Shown here: positions 18,148 to 28,105 of the stretch, piece by piece
Position numbering within the stretch: position 1 is the first letter of the stretch
How the letters are laid out: each line of letters opens with the position of its first letter
DNA from: Aquirufa rosea
GTDB lineage: Bacteria > Bacteroidota > Bacteroidia > Cytophagales > Spirosomataceae
Direction: 5' to 3'
NCBI RefSeq assembly: GCF_004118285.1
Contig: NZ_SDHY01000004.1
Location: 247,428 to 311,427 of the forward strand
Length of the DNA: 64,000 nucleotides
The notes under the pieces: model-generated
Told to the model about the DNA's origin: nothing
Seen by the model: only the letters and a program-made list of their open reading frames with translations
Databases searched by the model: none
Made by a program: the position numbers and the translations under genes

Positions 18148-19437
18148 TTATGGTTTTTCTAGGGGAATTTCTTCACCAAATCTTTTATGTGCTCCTTTGA
18201 TTTCATCGTGAGAATTAGCGGCAATATAGGCTAATATCGCGATGAAGGCCAAGACGATTCCGAAGTTTTTGGCATAGGTATTCCAGGATAGGCTTTTGTT
18301 TTCAAAATCTACTTCAGCCTTACTGAGCAAATAAATAATAATTACAAAGTTCAGCACGTATAGATATTGCTCTATGCGGTAAGTGCTTAAGAAAGCCCCG
18401 GTAATGATAATGCTCAATAACATGTAAAGGGCAAAATGACCGATGAAGAACTTTTTGATATCTTCATATTCCAATGATTTGGGTTTTGCGTGAACATTGA
18501 GCCAATAGATTCCTGCGAAAAGAATTAATAAGAGGGAATCCCAGCGCACAGATAGTTCGATGGCCTGATCAGATGCAGTAAGTAAAGGTGTGATCGTTTT
18601 TTCCAATCGATCCATTCGGAAATTTTGTTGCCACATGGTGAATGGAATGATTAATACGAGCATGATCATGGGAAACCATTGCTTGGAATAGGTTTGCTCC
18701 GTAGTATCTTCCCAATGAGAGGTAAAAGTTCCATAGGCCATTCCAATTCCACCAAAGAATCCCAAGGAGTATTCCATGACATTCCAAAAATTGAATTTGA
18801 TTTCGGAAACATGCCCCAATACCTGTAAGAAATTCCCAAATGCGAATCCAAATCCTCCACCAAGTCCGGCAAATAAAGCCACACGTAGGGCAGAATATTG
18901 TTTGGTCCGAAACATAAACCAGGTTAATGCGGCCGCCATGCCCAAAACTCCAGCCCAAGATTCGTCTCTAGGTGGAGTCATAAGCCACTCGTATTGAACG
19001 ATGATGAAAAAATAGAAAAGTAAAGCTCCCACAACCATTTCCACTAATAGCTGGTGCCAAGGGATGGAGTTTTTGTTCGAGTTGGATAAACTTAATCCGA
19101 ATAGTCCTCCGCCAATAAAGCCGTATAGTCCACCGATTACAAATAAGGATAGTAAACCATAATAGACATTCACAAATTCAGTGTCGCGACCATAGCCTAC
19201 GACCAAGCCATAGCTCATGACCCCTCCTATTCCCCAGCCCATGGCTCCTGAAACGATGATTTGAAATGCCTTGGAAAACCAGTCCTGTCTCTTGGCAAAT
19301 AATAATATGGCGATGGTTCCAATGGACCCGGCCCAAGCGGCACCATGTTCATGTCCGAACTGGCCACGTATAGCCCATGCCGTTCCTAATGTCATCCCCA
19401 CTGTTAGTAGGGAGATCAGTAATTTTTTGTTGTTCAT
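18148..19437 (-). CDS. polytopic membrane protein of unknown function
   Basis: This 429-residue protein has roughly ten to twelve hydrophobic segments, many rich in Gly (GAMGWGIGGVMSYGLVVGYG, GGLYGFIGGGLFGLSL, AGLGGGFGFAFGNF). It starts with LLISLLTVGMTLGTAWAIRGQFGHEHGAAWAG, where the RGQFGHEHG loop carries His residues. I do not recognise a characterised family. Glycine-rich helix pairs and length resemble transporters or sugar-modifying membrane proteins, but that is only shape. It sits upstream of a polysaccharide deacetylase (7-nt gap) and downstream of the AraC regulator on the same strand (41-nt gap), so it probably belongs to the glycan locus. Confidence 0.75.
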   Translation of the reverse strand: MNNKKLLISLLTVGMTLGTAWAIRGQFGHEHGAAWAGSIGTIAILLFAKRQDWFSKAFQIIVSGAMGWGIGGVMSYGLVVGYGRDTEFVNVYYGLLSLFVIGGLYGFIGGGLFGLSLSNSNKNSIPWHQLLVEMVVGALLFYFFIIVQYEWLMTPPRDESWAGVLGMAAALTWFMFRTKQYSALRVALFAGLGGGFGFAFGNFLQVLGHVSEIKFNFWNVMEYSLGFFGGIGMAYGTFTSHWEDTTEQTYSKQWFPMIMLVLIIPFTMWQQNFRMDRLEKTITPLLTASDQAIELSVRWDSLLLILFAGIYWLNVHAKPKSLEYEDIKKFFIGHFALYMLLSIIITGAFLSTYRIEQYLYVLNFVIIIYLLSKAEVDFENKSLSWNTYAKNFGIVLAFIAILAYIAANSHDEIKGAHKRFGEEIPLEKP

Positions 19438-19478
19438 TGTTTGATAGGTTTAGAAAATAAATGGTTATTACTGGGGGC

Positions 19479-20342
19479 TTAATTAAACTCCTTAGCGTAT
19501 TGAAAAGGAGTTTTCCCCGTGGTTTTTTTAAAGGCCTTATTGAAATTAGTGAAGTTGTTGAAGCCAGATTCGTAGCAAATTTGTGTAACTAAAAATTGAT
19601 TTTCTTTGATCAGCTTGCAAGCGTATTCCACTCTAATTTCATTTAAAAAGCTGGCGTAGTTTTTTCTCGTTTTGGTTTTGAAGTACCGACAAAAAGAAAG
19701 GGGGCTCAGGTGAGCTACTCCGGCAATTTCATCAATACTAATTTTTCTTTTGAAATGCTTTACCGAATAATTATAGATGAGGTTAAGTCTTTCCGTCTCC
19801 TTTTCACTGGTGGAGTTTTCCAAAATACCCATGGAGAGAATTTCCATCTCTTTGCTCATGGACAATAAATCTAGGATTTGATATAAATGTAATACGAGAT
19901 TCTCATTTTCATTGTCTAAGATGAAATTCATTCGACTAATGATTTGTTTTTTGGTAATTCCTTGAATCCGGATTCCTTTTCTGGCCTCCTCCAATAACTG
20001 TAAGATAAAGCGATTTTCATGAAGCTTTAAAAAAGAGTTTCCAAATAAATCCGGATTGAAGTGGATCACTAGGGCACTCGCTTTTAGGTTTTCATCCCCT
20101 TGAAAGTACACGTTATCACTGCGTAAATAGTGCGGGCAGTTGGAGCCAATTAACAATAAATCACCGTCTTGAAAACGCTGAATACTGTCTCCTACAAACT
20201 GAGTTCCAGTTCCTTTTTCGATTAATAATAATTCGATTTCAGGATGGTAATGATACTTGTTAAAAAAGTAATTAACTATGTCACGGCGAACACTAAAAGA
20301 TCGCAGTGGTTGGTTCGAAACTTTAAGTAAATGAGCCTTCAT
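19479..20342 (-). CDS. AraC-family transcriptional regulator with N-terminal cupin
   Basis: The 287-residue product combines an N-terminal cupin-type sensor (about residues 20-100: HYHPEIELLLIEKGTGTQFVGD, GDLLLIGSNCPH) with a C-terminal double helix-turn-helix AraC domain (about 185-285: RKISIDEIAGVAHLSPLSFCRYFK and CYESGFNNFTNFNKAFKKTTGKTPFQYAK). The cupin suggests direct sensing of a small ligand, probably a sugar. It is divergent from the SusC gene across 164 nt, the natural place for its operator, and is most likely the local regulator. No ECF sigma/anti-sigma pair or hybrid two-component gene is present in this locus. Confidence 0.93.
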   Translation of the reverse strand: MKAHLLKVSNQPLRSFSVRRDIVNYFFNKYHYHPEIELLLIEKGTGTQFVGDSIQRFQDGDLLLIGSNCPHYLRSDNVYFQGDENLKASALVIHFNPDLFGNSFLKLHENRFILQLLEEARKGIRIQGITKKQIISRMNFILDNENENLVLHLYQILDLLSMSKEMEILSMGILENSTSEKETERLNLIYNYSVKHFKRKISIDEIAGVAHLSPLSFCRYFKTKTRKNYASFLNEIRVEYACKLIKENQFLVTQICYESGFNNFTNFNKAFKKTTGKTPFQYAKEFN

Positions 20343-20506
20343 TGAATTATTAAAGTTGTCAATTTAGCCTAAATGAAGCTATTATGCTAGAATAGTTGTG
20401 CTTTTTGACAAATTTATTTAATTATTCATCCATTTTAATGCATTTTTTTGTTAAAATTTTAAACCAGAAAACCAAGTAATTCTTCTTTAACCAAATCAAT
20501 CTAATT

Positions 20507-23500
20507 ATGAGATTAAATTTTACAGTAAAAATGTTTCGGCATTTTCTATTTGTAGCAGTCATGATGGCCGGGTGCTATTCAGCTGCTTTTGCTCAGTCTC
20601 GACTGATTACTGGAAAGGTAACCTCCAGTCAAGATGGTACCGAGGTTCCCGGTGTGAATATTTCACTGAAGGGTACAACCAAAGGAACAACTACTAATAA
20701 CTCAGGAACTTATTCCATTGAAGTGAGTGGAGCAAATCCCGTATTAGTATTTTCTTTTGTGGGTTTTGACACACAGGAAATTCGCGTAGGAAGCCGTAGC
20801 GTAGTGGATGTATCTTTGGCATCTAGTACGGCATTATTAAACGAGGTAGTTGTAACGGCCTTAGGCATTAAGCGTGAGGAAAAATCTTTAGGATATTCTG
20901 TGGGTAAAGTAGCAGGTAAGGATTTAAGTCGTGTCGTAAACGAAAACGTATTAAACTCATTATCTGGAAAAGTGGCCGGTGTGAGTATCAATGCGACAGG
21001 TGGAACGGGTTCTTCGGTGAGTATGATTATTCGTGGAGCTAAGTCGTTAAGTAATGACAACCAGCCTTTGTTTGTGATTGACGGTGTGCCTGTAATTAAC
21101 TCGTTGAACAACGTGGGTCAAGTGGGTAATGATAACCGTGTTGACTATGGTAATGCTATTTCTGACTTGAATCCTGAAAACGTGGAAAGTGTATCGGTTT
21201 TAAAGGGGCCAAGTGCTGCGGCTCTTTACGGTTCTCGTGCGGGTAACGGAGTGGTGTTAATTACTACTAAGAATGGTGCTAAGGCAAAGAAAATGACCGT
21301 TAATATTACTTCAAATACGGTATTTGATAATCCTTATAAGTTCTTGAAGATGCACTCGAAGTTTGCAACGGGTGTGCTTCCATTTACTCCAGATAACAAT
21401 CCATATCCTGGAGGAATTTTAAGTATTGAAGAAGGATCTGCTGGTGGTATTGGACCAGAATTAGATAAAGGTTATAAGGCTATTCAATGGAACAGTCCGA
21501 AAGGTGCTGATGGCAAGCCAATTCCAACTGAATTGAAGTCTTATGCTGATAACGTGAAGAATTTCGTTCAAACGGGTATTACTACGACTAATGGTGTTTC
21601 TGTTACCAATGGTAATGAAGTTGCTAATTACCGTTTGACTTATTCCAATATGACTAGTCGTGGAATTATCCCAGGCTCGGATTTATTTAAGAATTCCTTA
21701 TCCGCGGCTTCTGCTTTCAATTTGTCTAAAAAATTGAAATTAAGTGCTAACATTGATTTGAGCAGAAATAACTCTAACAATCGTCCAGCGAGTGAAAGAG
21801 GATCTAACCCATTGCAGTGGGCTTATGCGGTATCTCCTCACATTAATATCATGGACTTAAAAGATTATTGGGTTCCAGGACAAGAAGGTTTACAACAAAA
21901 GTCTCAATCCATCGGAAACTTTAATAACCCATGGTTCTTAGCGTACGAAGTAAAGAACGGTTTTGAGCGTAATCGTGCTTTTGGTAATGTGAAATTAGAT
22001 TACCAAATCAATAAGGAATTAAGTTTCATGGCTCGTTATGCTTTGGATACGTATGGTGAGACTCGTGAGACTAAAATTGCGAAGTCTTATACAGGAGAGA
22101 AAAATGGTGCTTATGGTATCGTTAACTTAGATCGTTATGAGCGTAACGTAGATTTCTTAGCTACTTGGACTAAGCCGGTAGAAGATTTCCATTTATCTTT
22201 CTCTGTGGGAGGAAATGCCAGAACATATAGAACTACTGACGTAAGTACTGCTTCTAGAAATGGTACTGGATTGATTATTCCTGGTTTGTTCACCTTGCAA
22301 AACATTGCCAACACGAATATCAACTATTCTAGTTTCCAAACTAAGAAGGTGGTGTACAGTGCTTATGGAATGGCCAACGTATCTTATAAGGACATGGTGT
22401 ACTTGGATTTGACTGCTCGTAACGACTGGTCAAGTACTTTGCCAGTAGAAAATAGATCTTATTTCTATCCATCGGCATCTTTGAGCGTATTATTGAATGA
22501 GGCTTTTGCTATTCCAAACGATAAGATTGACTTATTGAAAGTACGTGCAGGTGTAGCCCAAGTAGGTAATGATACCAACCCTTACGCTTTGATTAACACG
22601 CTTCAAAATTCAGAAGCTTGGGGGTCATTGACTCGTTTGAGCAAACCGGGTTCTATTTTATTACCTGATTTGAAACCTGAGATTTCTACTTCTTATGATT
22701 TAGGAGCTGATTTAACGATGTACAAAAATCGTTTAAGATTCTCTGGTACGTATTATACGGTAGAAAATCGTAACCAAATTATCCCTACTACCTTACCATC
22801 TTCATCTGGTTTTACTTCGAAGAACATCAACGCAGGTTTGTTAGTATCTAAGGGAATTGAAATTACAGCAGGTGGTACGCCAATTGACAAGAATGGTTGG
22901 AGATTGGATTTGACAGCTAACTTCTATAAGAACGAAACAACCATCAAAGAACTTTCTGAAGGCTTGAACTTCTACACTCTTTGGACAGATGCCAAAGGTG
23001 GAGCATGGACTTATGTAGGCGATAAGATTGGTGATATCTATGATGCGGAGATTGTGACTGTAAAGGATAAATCATCGAAGTATTACGGATACCCAATTTT
23101 GGATTCTGATGGTTCATGGCAATCAGTAAGTGCAAGTAACTCGCGTACTAAGATTGGTAACTTTAACCCAGATTTCATTTTAGGTTTACAGACTTCTTTG
23201 TCCTACAAGAACTTTAGTTTGAATATGACATTCGACTGGAGAAATGGTGGAGACTTCGTTTCTCAGACCTATCGTTACAGTGAGTCAGATTTGAAATCTC
23301 AGCGTTTCTTAGACAACTTGATTAACCCTAATGGATTAACAGGTGATGCCTTACGTAATTTCTTGGTAGCGAATGAGGATAAATACATCCGAATCAACAA
23401 AAATGGCTATTTCCCTATCGTGGGTGGACCTACTGCTGAATACGGTGGATATCCATTTGAATACGGCGGGAAAACATATCCAAATGGGGTATTTAATCCG

Positions 23501-23902
23501 GGTGTAATCGCGATTTACGATTCTAAGGGAAATATTACAGGATATGAGGAAAACTTAGGTGGTCCTAATACCCGTATCTTACCTTATGGAGATAACTATC
23601 CTTGGAGCTTTACTCGTGCAGCTACTTTTGATGCTTCTTTCGTGAAGTTGAGAGAGATCTCTTTGGGATATGAGCTACCTAGTACTTTTGTTAAGAGCTT
23701 AGGTTTACAAAGTGCTAACTTCTCTGTGTATAGCCGTAATATCATTTTATGGACTGCATCAAAAATTGGAATTGACCCAGAAACAGCTTTCCAACCACAG
23801 GCTGGAGCGCAAGCAGGTACCCAATTTAAGCAAGGAATTGAGCGCTATAATGTTACTCCTTGGGTTATCCCAGTTGGATTTAAACTTGGTTTGACATTTT
23901 AA
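20507..23902 (+). CDS. SusC/RagA-type TonB-linked outer membrane receptor
   Basis: At 1131 residues this is a standard-length SusC-family transporter. A signal peptide ends near SAAFAQS; a carboxypeptidase-regulatory-like beta domain follows (about 32-115, ITGKVTSSQDGTEVPGVNISLKG), then the SusC plug with EVVVTALGIKREEKSLGYSV and IIRGAKSLS, PLFVIDGVPV, GPSAAALYGSRAGNGVVLITTK, then a long beta-barrel ending in the aromatic terminus WVIPVGFKLGLTF. It imports oligosaccharides or glycoconjugate fragments across the outer membrane with energy from TonB. SusD follows 26 nt later. The divergent AraC gene is the likely regulator. No N-terminal STN domain is seen, fitting the absence of an anti-sigma partner. 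Confidence 0.97.
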   Translation: MRLNFTVKMFRHFLFVAVMMAGCYSAAFAQSRLITGKVTSSQDGTEVPGVNISLKGTTKGTTTNNSGTYSIEVSGANPVLVFSFVGFDTQEIRVGSRSVVDVSLASSTALLNEVVVTALGIKREEKSLGYSVGKVAGKDLSRVVNENVLNSLSGKVAGVSINATGGTGSSVSMIIRGAKSLSNDNQPLFVIDGVPVINSLNNVGQVGNDNRVDYGNAISDLNPENVESVSVLKGPSAAALYGSRAGNGVVLITTKNGAKAKKMTVNITSNTVFDNPYKFLKMHSKFATGVLPFTPDNNPYPGGILSIEEGSAGGIGPELDKGYKAIQWNSPKGADGKPIPTELKSYADNVKNFVQTGITTTNGVSVTNGNEVANYRLTYSNMTSRGIIPGSDLFKNSLSAASAFNLSKKLKLSANIDLSRNNSNNRPASERGSNPLQWAYAVSPHINIMDLKDYWVPGQEGLQQKSQSIGNFNNPWFLAYEVKNGFERNRAFGNVKLDYQINKELSFMARYALDTYGETRETKIAKSYTGEKNGAYGIVNLDRYERNVDFLATWTKPVEDFHLSFSVGGNARTYRTTDVSTASRNGTGLIIPGLFTLQNIANTNINYSSFQTKKVVYSAYGMANVSYKDMVYLDLTARNDWSSTLPVENRSYFYPSASLSVLLNEAFAIPNDKIDLLKVRAGVAQVGNDTNPYALINTLQNSEAWGSLTRLSKPGSILLPDLKPEISTSYDLGADLTMYKNRLRFSGTYYTVENRNQIIPTTLPSSSGFTSKNINAGLLVSKGIEITAGGTPIDKNGWRLDLTANFYKNETTIKELSEGLNFYTLWTDAKGGAWTYVGDKIGDIYDAEIVTVKDKSSKYYGYPILDSDGSWQSVSASNSRTKIGNFNPDFILGLQTSLSYKNFSLNMTFDWRNGGDFVSQTYRYSESDLKSQRFLDNLINPNGLTGDALRNFLVANEDKYIRINKNGYFPIVGGPTAEYGGYPFEYGGKTYPNGVFNPGVIAIYDSKGNITGYEENLGGPNTRILPYGDNYPWSFTRAATFDASFVKLREISLGYELPSTFVKSLGLQSANFSVYSRNIILWTASKIGIDPETAFQPQAGAQAGTQFKQGIERYNVTPWVIPVGFKLGLTF

Positions 23903-23928
23903 TCAAAGCACCTTAAAACATTAAAATC

Positions 23929-25569
23929 ATGAAAATAAGATTAATAAAAGCTGTCGCCTTCACACTATTAACAGGAGTATTTTTCTCTTGTGAAGACTTG
24001 ACAAAAGTGAATATAAATCCAAACGGAGTGCAGCCAGAGGTTGTGAATCCGAACTTGGTGATGCCAACCGTATTAACCGAAATGTCTAAGGCTTATGTGA
24101 ACCTAGGCTATCAGGATATTGCGGGTGTGGTTCAGCATACGCAAAAAGATGCATGGTCTTCTGGACATAATGACTATGACTGGGGTGGGAACCAAAGTTG
24201 GTCGGGTTATTATGATATTTTACGTAACAACGATTTACTTTATAGTCGTGCTGTTGCATTAAACTGGGAATTCCAACAAGGAGTTGCTTTGGTTAACAAA
24301 GCCTTTATGTTCGGTTTGATTACAGACCTTTGGGGTGATGCACCATATACCAATGCCTTGAAAGGGGAGACAGGTGGTACAGATAATATCTTACCTGCTT
24401 ATGATTCTCAAGAGGTAATTTATACAGGTATTTTAGCAGATTTAGAAAAGGCTAATACCTTGTTATCAAAGCAAAAAAGTGAATACTCCAACATCGTAGA
24501 TAACGTAGACGTTATTTACTCTGGAGATCCTACCAAATGGCGTAAATTGGCTAACTCTTTAGCTTTACGTTATTACATGCGTATTTCATCTAAGAAGCCA
24601 GATGTAGCGAAAGCAGGAATTGAGAAAATTGCCAAAAATCCTGCCAACTACCCAGTGATTTTAAGTAATTCAGATGATGCAACTATGGGCTTCCCAGGTA
24701 CATCTGATGGTACTTCTTGGCCAGCTAATGCCGTATATGATGTAAGTGGATCTAACTACCGTCGTATCAAAATGGCAAACACTTTTGTAAAATATTTACA
24801 AGGAGTGAAAGACCCACGTTTAGGTGTTTGGGCAGCTAAAGTTGAAATTCCTTTAGTGGTAGATGCTACTCTTCCTGCAAAAACGGATAAGATTGTGGAT
24901 GGCAAGCGTTATTTGTCTCCAGACGTAGTTGGAAATACTAAAGTAGATACTGATCCAGAATACGTAGGCTTACCTACTTCATTTTCGCAGCTGCCATCTG
25001 CTTACAATATGAACCCGACGCCAGGTCAGACTTCTTTCAACCCTCACGTTTCGTTTTTAGCTCCAATGTACAAAAATGCAACAGGACCATTGTTAAGAGC
25101 ACGTTTAGTTTCAGCCGCAGAGGTGAATTTCATCTTGGCTGAAGCAGCATTAAAGGGATATTCTGTAGGTGATGCTAAGACTTTTTATGAAAATGGTATC
25201 AAAGCCTCTTTAACTACTTGGGGAGTAGGTTCTACATCAGCGGCTTATTTAGCAAATTCTGGCGTAGCCTATAATGGAACAGTGAAGCAAGTGATCGAGC
25301 AAAAGTGGATTGCTAGCTGGACAGCTGCCACTGAGGCATGGTTTGACTTCCGTCGTACAGGATTCCCTGAGTTAAAAGCAGGTCCTGTTGCCAAACGTCA
25401 AGCGCTTCCTGTTCGTTTCTACTATATGCAGGATGAATTGCGTATCAATTCCAAAAATTCAGCTGCTGCTTTAGATAAATTAGAAGTAACTAATTTTTCT
25501 CAGGCTGATGGCAAAAACAGTGCTTGGTCTAAACCTTGGATTATTCAAGGAACAGGTAAGCCATATTAA
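23929..25569 (+). CDS. SusD/RagB-type nutrient-binding lipoprotein
   Basis: This 546-residue surface lipoprotein has a lipobox ending FFSCEDL (Cys about 20) and the SusD-like helical fold. Recognisable parts are the N-terminal VNINPNGVQPEVVNPNLVMPTVL, the TPR-like region with YDILRNNDLLYSRA, TDLWGDAPYTNALKG, and AEVNFILAEAALKGY, and the C-terminal WFDFRRTGFPELK. The length and motifs fit the SusD-like_2 branch. It caps the SusC barrel and captures ligand at the cell surface. It follows susC by 26 nt and is followed by a strong UUCG-loop hairpin at 25579, so the pair may be expressed at higher level than the downstream enzymes. Confidence 0.96.
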   Translation: MKIRLIKAVAFTLLTGVFFSCEDLTKVNINPNGVQPEVVNPNLVMPTVLTEMSKAYVNLGYQDIAGVVQHTQKDAWSSGHNDYDWGGNQSWSGYYDILRNNDLLYSRAVALNWEFQQGVALVNKAFMFGLITDLWGDAPYTNALKGETGGTDNILPAYDSQEVIYTGILADLEKANTLLSKQKSEYSNIVDNVDVIYSGDPTKWRKLANSLALRYYMRISSKKPDVAKAGIEKIAKNPANYPVILSNSDDATMGFPGTSDGTSWPANAVYDVSGSNYRRIKMANTFVKYLQGVKDPRLGVWAAKVEIPLVVDATLPAKTDKIVDGKRYLSPDVVGNTKVDTDPEYVGLPTSFSQLPSAYNMNPTPGQTSFNPHVSFLAPMYKNATGPLLRARLVSAAEVNFILAEAALKGYSVGDAKTFYENGIKASLTTWGVGSTSAAYLANSGVAYNGTVKQVIEQKWIASWTAATEAWFDFRRTGFPELKAGPVAKRQALPVRFYYMQDELRINSKNSAAALDKLEVTNFSQADGKNSAWSKPWIIQGTGKPY

Positions 25570-25578
25570 TATTTTACG

Positions 25579-25598
25579 GGGTCTCCTTCGGGGGACCC
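25579..25598 (+). terminator. UUCG-tetraloop hairpin downstream of SusD
   Basis: An 8-bp stem (GGGTCTCC against GGGGACCC, one T-G pair) closes a TTCG loop with C/G flanks, the very stable cUUCGg tetraloop. It lies 9 nt after the SusD stop and 34 nt before the next start. No clear T-run follows, so it may act as a partial terminator or as a 3'-end stabiliser of susCD mRNA. Confidence 0.65.
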
Positions 25599-25632
25599 TT
25601 CAAAAATAGACCTCTATTCTTCTGTTAACCTA

Positions 25633-26931
25633 ATGAAAATTTATAAACCTCTAAACCTTTTAATACTTGTATTCCTGTTTTTTTTCACTCAACTTTCTGC
25701 TCAAACCCTTCGGGTTGGAGCAGCGGTTCGAGTGATAACTCCAGATCCCTTACTGCCTGTTTCAGGGGGTATAGGCACACCTAAACCTGCTGTAGAAAAG
25801 AAAGGGGATTTATTTGCGCGTGCGATGGTATTTGAACAAGGAAATACCCGTTTTGCGATTGTTAATGTGGATAATCTGGGATGGACATCCATCTTAGGAA
25901 ATAAGTCAAGAGCCTTGATTAAAGGCATCCCTCCAGAAAACATCATCATAGGAGCTACTCATACCCATTCTGCTCCAGACGCCTACGGATTTCCTGATGC
26001 TACTGGAAAAAATTATGCCGATTTAAAATACCTAGATCGTTGTGTGCAGCAAATCGCTGATGCTGTCAACGAAGCCATTACGAAATTAGAACCAGCTGTT
26101 TTAAAAGTAAATGTAGAAGATGCTAAAGGCAAAATTGCCTATAATTATTACGCTCCTGCATTGTATGATCCTCGATGTGGTGTCATTCAGGCATTAGCTA
26201 CTTCGGGTGAACGAAAAGGAAAAGCTATTGCCACCTTGGTTAATTATGCCATTCACCCAGAAGTAATCGGAAGTGGTAGAGGCATTCTAAGTCCTGATTT
26301 ATGTGGGCCATTGTATAGCCGTATCGAAGCCCAAGCAGGTGGTGTAGCCTTATTCATGAATGGAGCTCAGGGAGGCATGGTGACGGCAGATACTCGTTTG
26401 GAATATGGAAAAGAAGGTCAGAGTGACCAAAAGGAAGCCAATAATTGGGAAGAATGTATTCGAATCGGGGAGTTATTGGCAGATGAGGCATTGAGAATAA
26501 TCAATAAGGCACCTGTATTGGATTCTCCATCCTTGTATTGTACTTCTAAAATGATTGATTTACCTGTAGATTCAGAGATTATGCGGTATATTCTTACCCA
26601 TTCTCCATTGAAATACGAATATAAAAAGCCAAATACTGTCAGTACACAATTGAATTTGTTGAACATTGGCCCTGCCCAAATATTGACAGTTCCTGGAGAA
26701 GCATTACCCAATGTGGGCTATTATGTGAAGCGACATATGGCAACTAAATTGCCCTTTCTGTTTGGATTAACGAATGATGCATTTGGTTATATGTTGGCCA
26801 AAGTGGATTATAATAGTTTTAAGCGCTATGATTATGTAACTAGGACTAGCTTGGGGGAAATGACCGCGGAGATTTATATGGAACAAGCCCTGCAATTGAT
26901 TCAGGCAAGTCCTAAGCCAATAGGTAAATAA
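25633..26931 (+). CDS. exported neutral/alkaline ceramidase-like hydrolase
   Basis: The 432-residue product has a signal peptide (LLILVFLFFFTQLSAQ) and the N-terminal catalytic domain of the neutral/alkaline non-lysosomal ceramidase superfamily. Metal ligands are visible in GATHTHSAPDAYG (HxH) and NYAIHPEVIG, with MNGAQGGMV as the phosphate-loop-like segment. True ceramidases are about 650-700 residues with an extra C-terminal domain; this shorter form resembles the many carbohydrate-locus homologues whose substrates are unknown. Cleavage of an N-acyl or related amide or ester bond in the periplasm is an inference. It follows susCD in the same direction after the hairpin. Confidence 0.85.
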   Translation: MKIYKPLNLLILVFLFFFTQLSAQTLRVGAAVRVITPDPLLPVSGGIGTPKPAVEKKGDLFARAMVFEQGNTRFAIVNVDNLGWTSILGNKSRALIKGIPPENIIIGATHTHSAPDAYGFPDATGKNYADLKYLDRCVQQIADAVNEAITKLEPAVLKVNVEDAKGKIAYNYYAPALYDPRCGVIQALATSGERKGKAIATLVNYAIHPEVIGSGRGILSPDLCGPLYSRIEAQAGGVALFMNGAQGGMVTADTRLEYGKEGQSDQKEANNWEECIRIGELLADEALRIINKAPVLDSPSLYCTSKMIDLPVDSEIMRYILTHSPLKYEYKKPNTVSTQLNLLNIGPAQILTVPGEALPNVGYYVKRHMATKLPFLFGLTNDAFGYMLAKVDYNSFKRYDYVTRTSLGEMTAEIYMEQALQLIQASPKPIGK

Positions 26932-27015
26932 TCATCCAGTTTTCTTTCTTTTGATTTATCTTAGCCTCAGCCAAGCAGGCTTTATTTCCATTGTCACATT
27001 GATATGTTTTGTAAT

Positions 27016-28101
27016 ATGAAAAAACTAGGACTACTTTTATGGGCTTTCATTACCAGTAGCACCATAAGCAATAGTACCATGGCACAGCAACAACTAGAGC
27101 CAACTTATGCGGAAAAATTAGGCTATCCTAAGGGAAAGAAGGTTGTTATTTTCCATGTGGATGATTGCGGGATGTCATATTCTTCCAATCAGGGAGCCTA
27201 TAAATCCATTGAACAAGGAGTGGCTACTTCTTGCAGTATCATGATGCCTTGCCCATGGGCTGCCAGTTTTATTCATTACATCCAAAAAAATCATCCTAAT
27301 CTAGACGCAGGATTACACTTGACCTTAACCTCCGAATGGAAGGATTATCGTTGGCCAGCTTTGTCGGGCTTTCAACAAGTTCCAACCTTGAGTGATGGAG
27401 ATGGCTGTTTGTGGCATAGTGTAGAACAGGTTATTAAAAATGCTAGTCCAGATGAGGTTGAAAGAGAGATTCGGGCACAAATTGAAAGAGCTACTCGCCT
27501 AGGTTGGAAACCTACTCATTTAGATTCCCACATGGGAACATTGTTTGCTTATCCTCCCTTTTTGGAGCGTTATTTAAAAGTGGGTATGGAACTGGGAATA
27601 CCTGTGATGTTTCCTGGTGGCAACAATAAAATGTTGATTGAATCTGTCAATAAGCCATATATCAAAAAAATGAAGGCAGAGGGCAAATGGAAAGAAGGAA
27701 TGCCTTTGCCGATGGCTAAGTTTGGTTTGACGGATTTAGTAACTGAATCCAAGAAGATTGGAGAAATGCTTTGGAAAGCGGGTTTACCTGTATTAGATGA
27801 TTTGCATTCAGATAGTGGAGATTGGAAACCTGAGGGTAATCCAAGTTCTGCTGAGTGGGCAAAATACAAAGCTGATCAATGGATTTATCAATTGGAACAC
27901 ATGAAGCCTGGGGTGGCCATGTTAATTGTTCATAGCAGTGATATCACAGAAGAGTTTAAATTTATCAGTGGTTCTGGGGGCTCTCGATTGGCTGATATGA
28001 ATTCCATGATGCACCCAGATTTGAAAGCTTATATAGAGAAGGAAGGAATCATTTTAAGTACCTTCCGCGAGTTAATGGAGCGTCGCAAAAAAGTAAAATA
28101 A
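27016..28101 (+). CDS. exported ChbG/YdjC-family carbohydrate deacetylase
   Basis: About 361 residues with a signal peptide (LGLLLWAFITSSTISNSTMAQQ). The YdjC/ChbG fold is indicated by VVIFHVDDCGMSYSSNQG (Asp pair binding metal), DAGLHLTLTSEW (metal His) and THLDSHMGTLFA, with AMLIVHSSDITEEF towards the end. ChbG removes acetyl groups from chito-oligosaccharides; homologues act on other N-acetylated sugars. ATG 27016 starts a normal signal peptide, while ATG 27004 in frame adds MFCN. It lies 4 nt before the second BNR propeller gene, so co-transcription is likely. A paralogue occurs at 41387. Confidence 0.9.
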   Translation: MKKLGLLLWAFITSSTISNSTMAQQQLEPTYAEKLGYPKGKKVVIFHVDDCGMSYSSNQGAYKSIEQGVATSCSIMMPCPWAASFIHYIQKNHPNLDAGLHLTLTSEWKDYRWPALSGFQQVPTLSDGDGCLWHSVEQVIKNASPDEVEREIRAQIERATRLGWKPTHLDSHMGTLFAYPPFLERYLKVGMELGIPVMFPGGNNKMLIESVNKPYIKKMKAEGKWKEGMPLPMAKFGLTDLVTESKKIGEMLWKAGLPVLDDLHSDSGDWKPEGNPSSAEWAKYKADQWIYQLEHMKPGVAMLIVHSSDITEEFKFISGSGGSRLADMNSMMHPDLKAYIEKEGIILSTFRELMERRKKVK

Positions 28102-28105
28102 TCGC

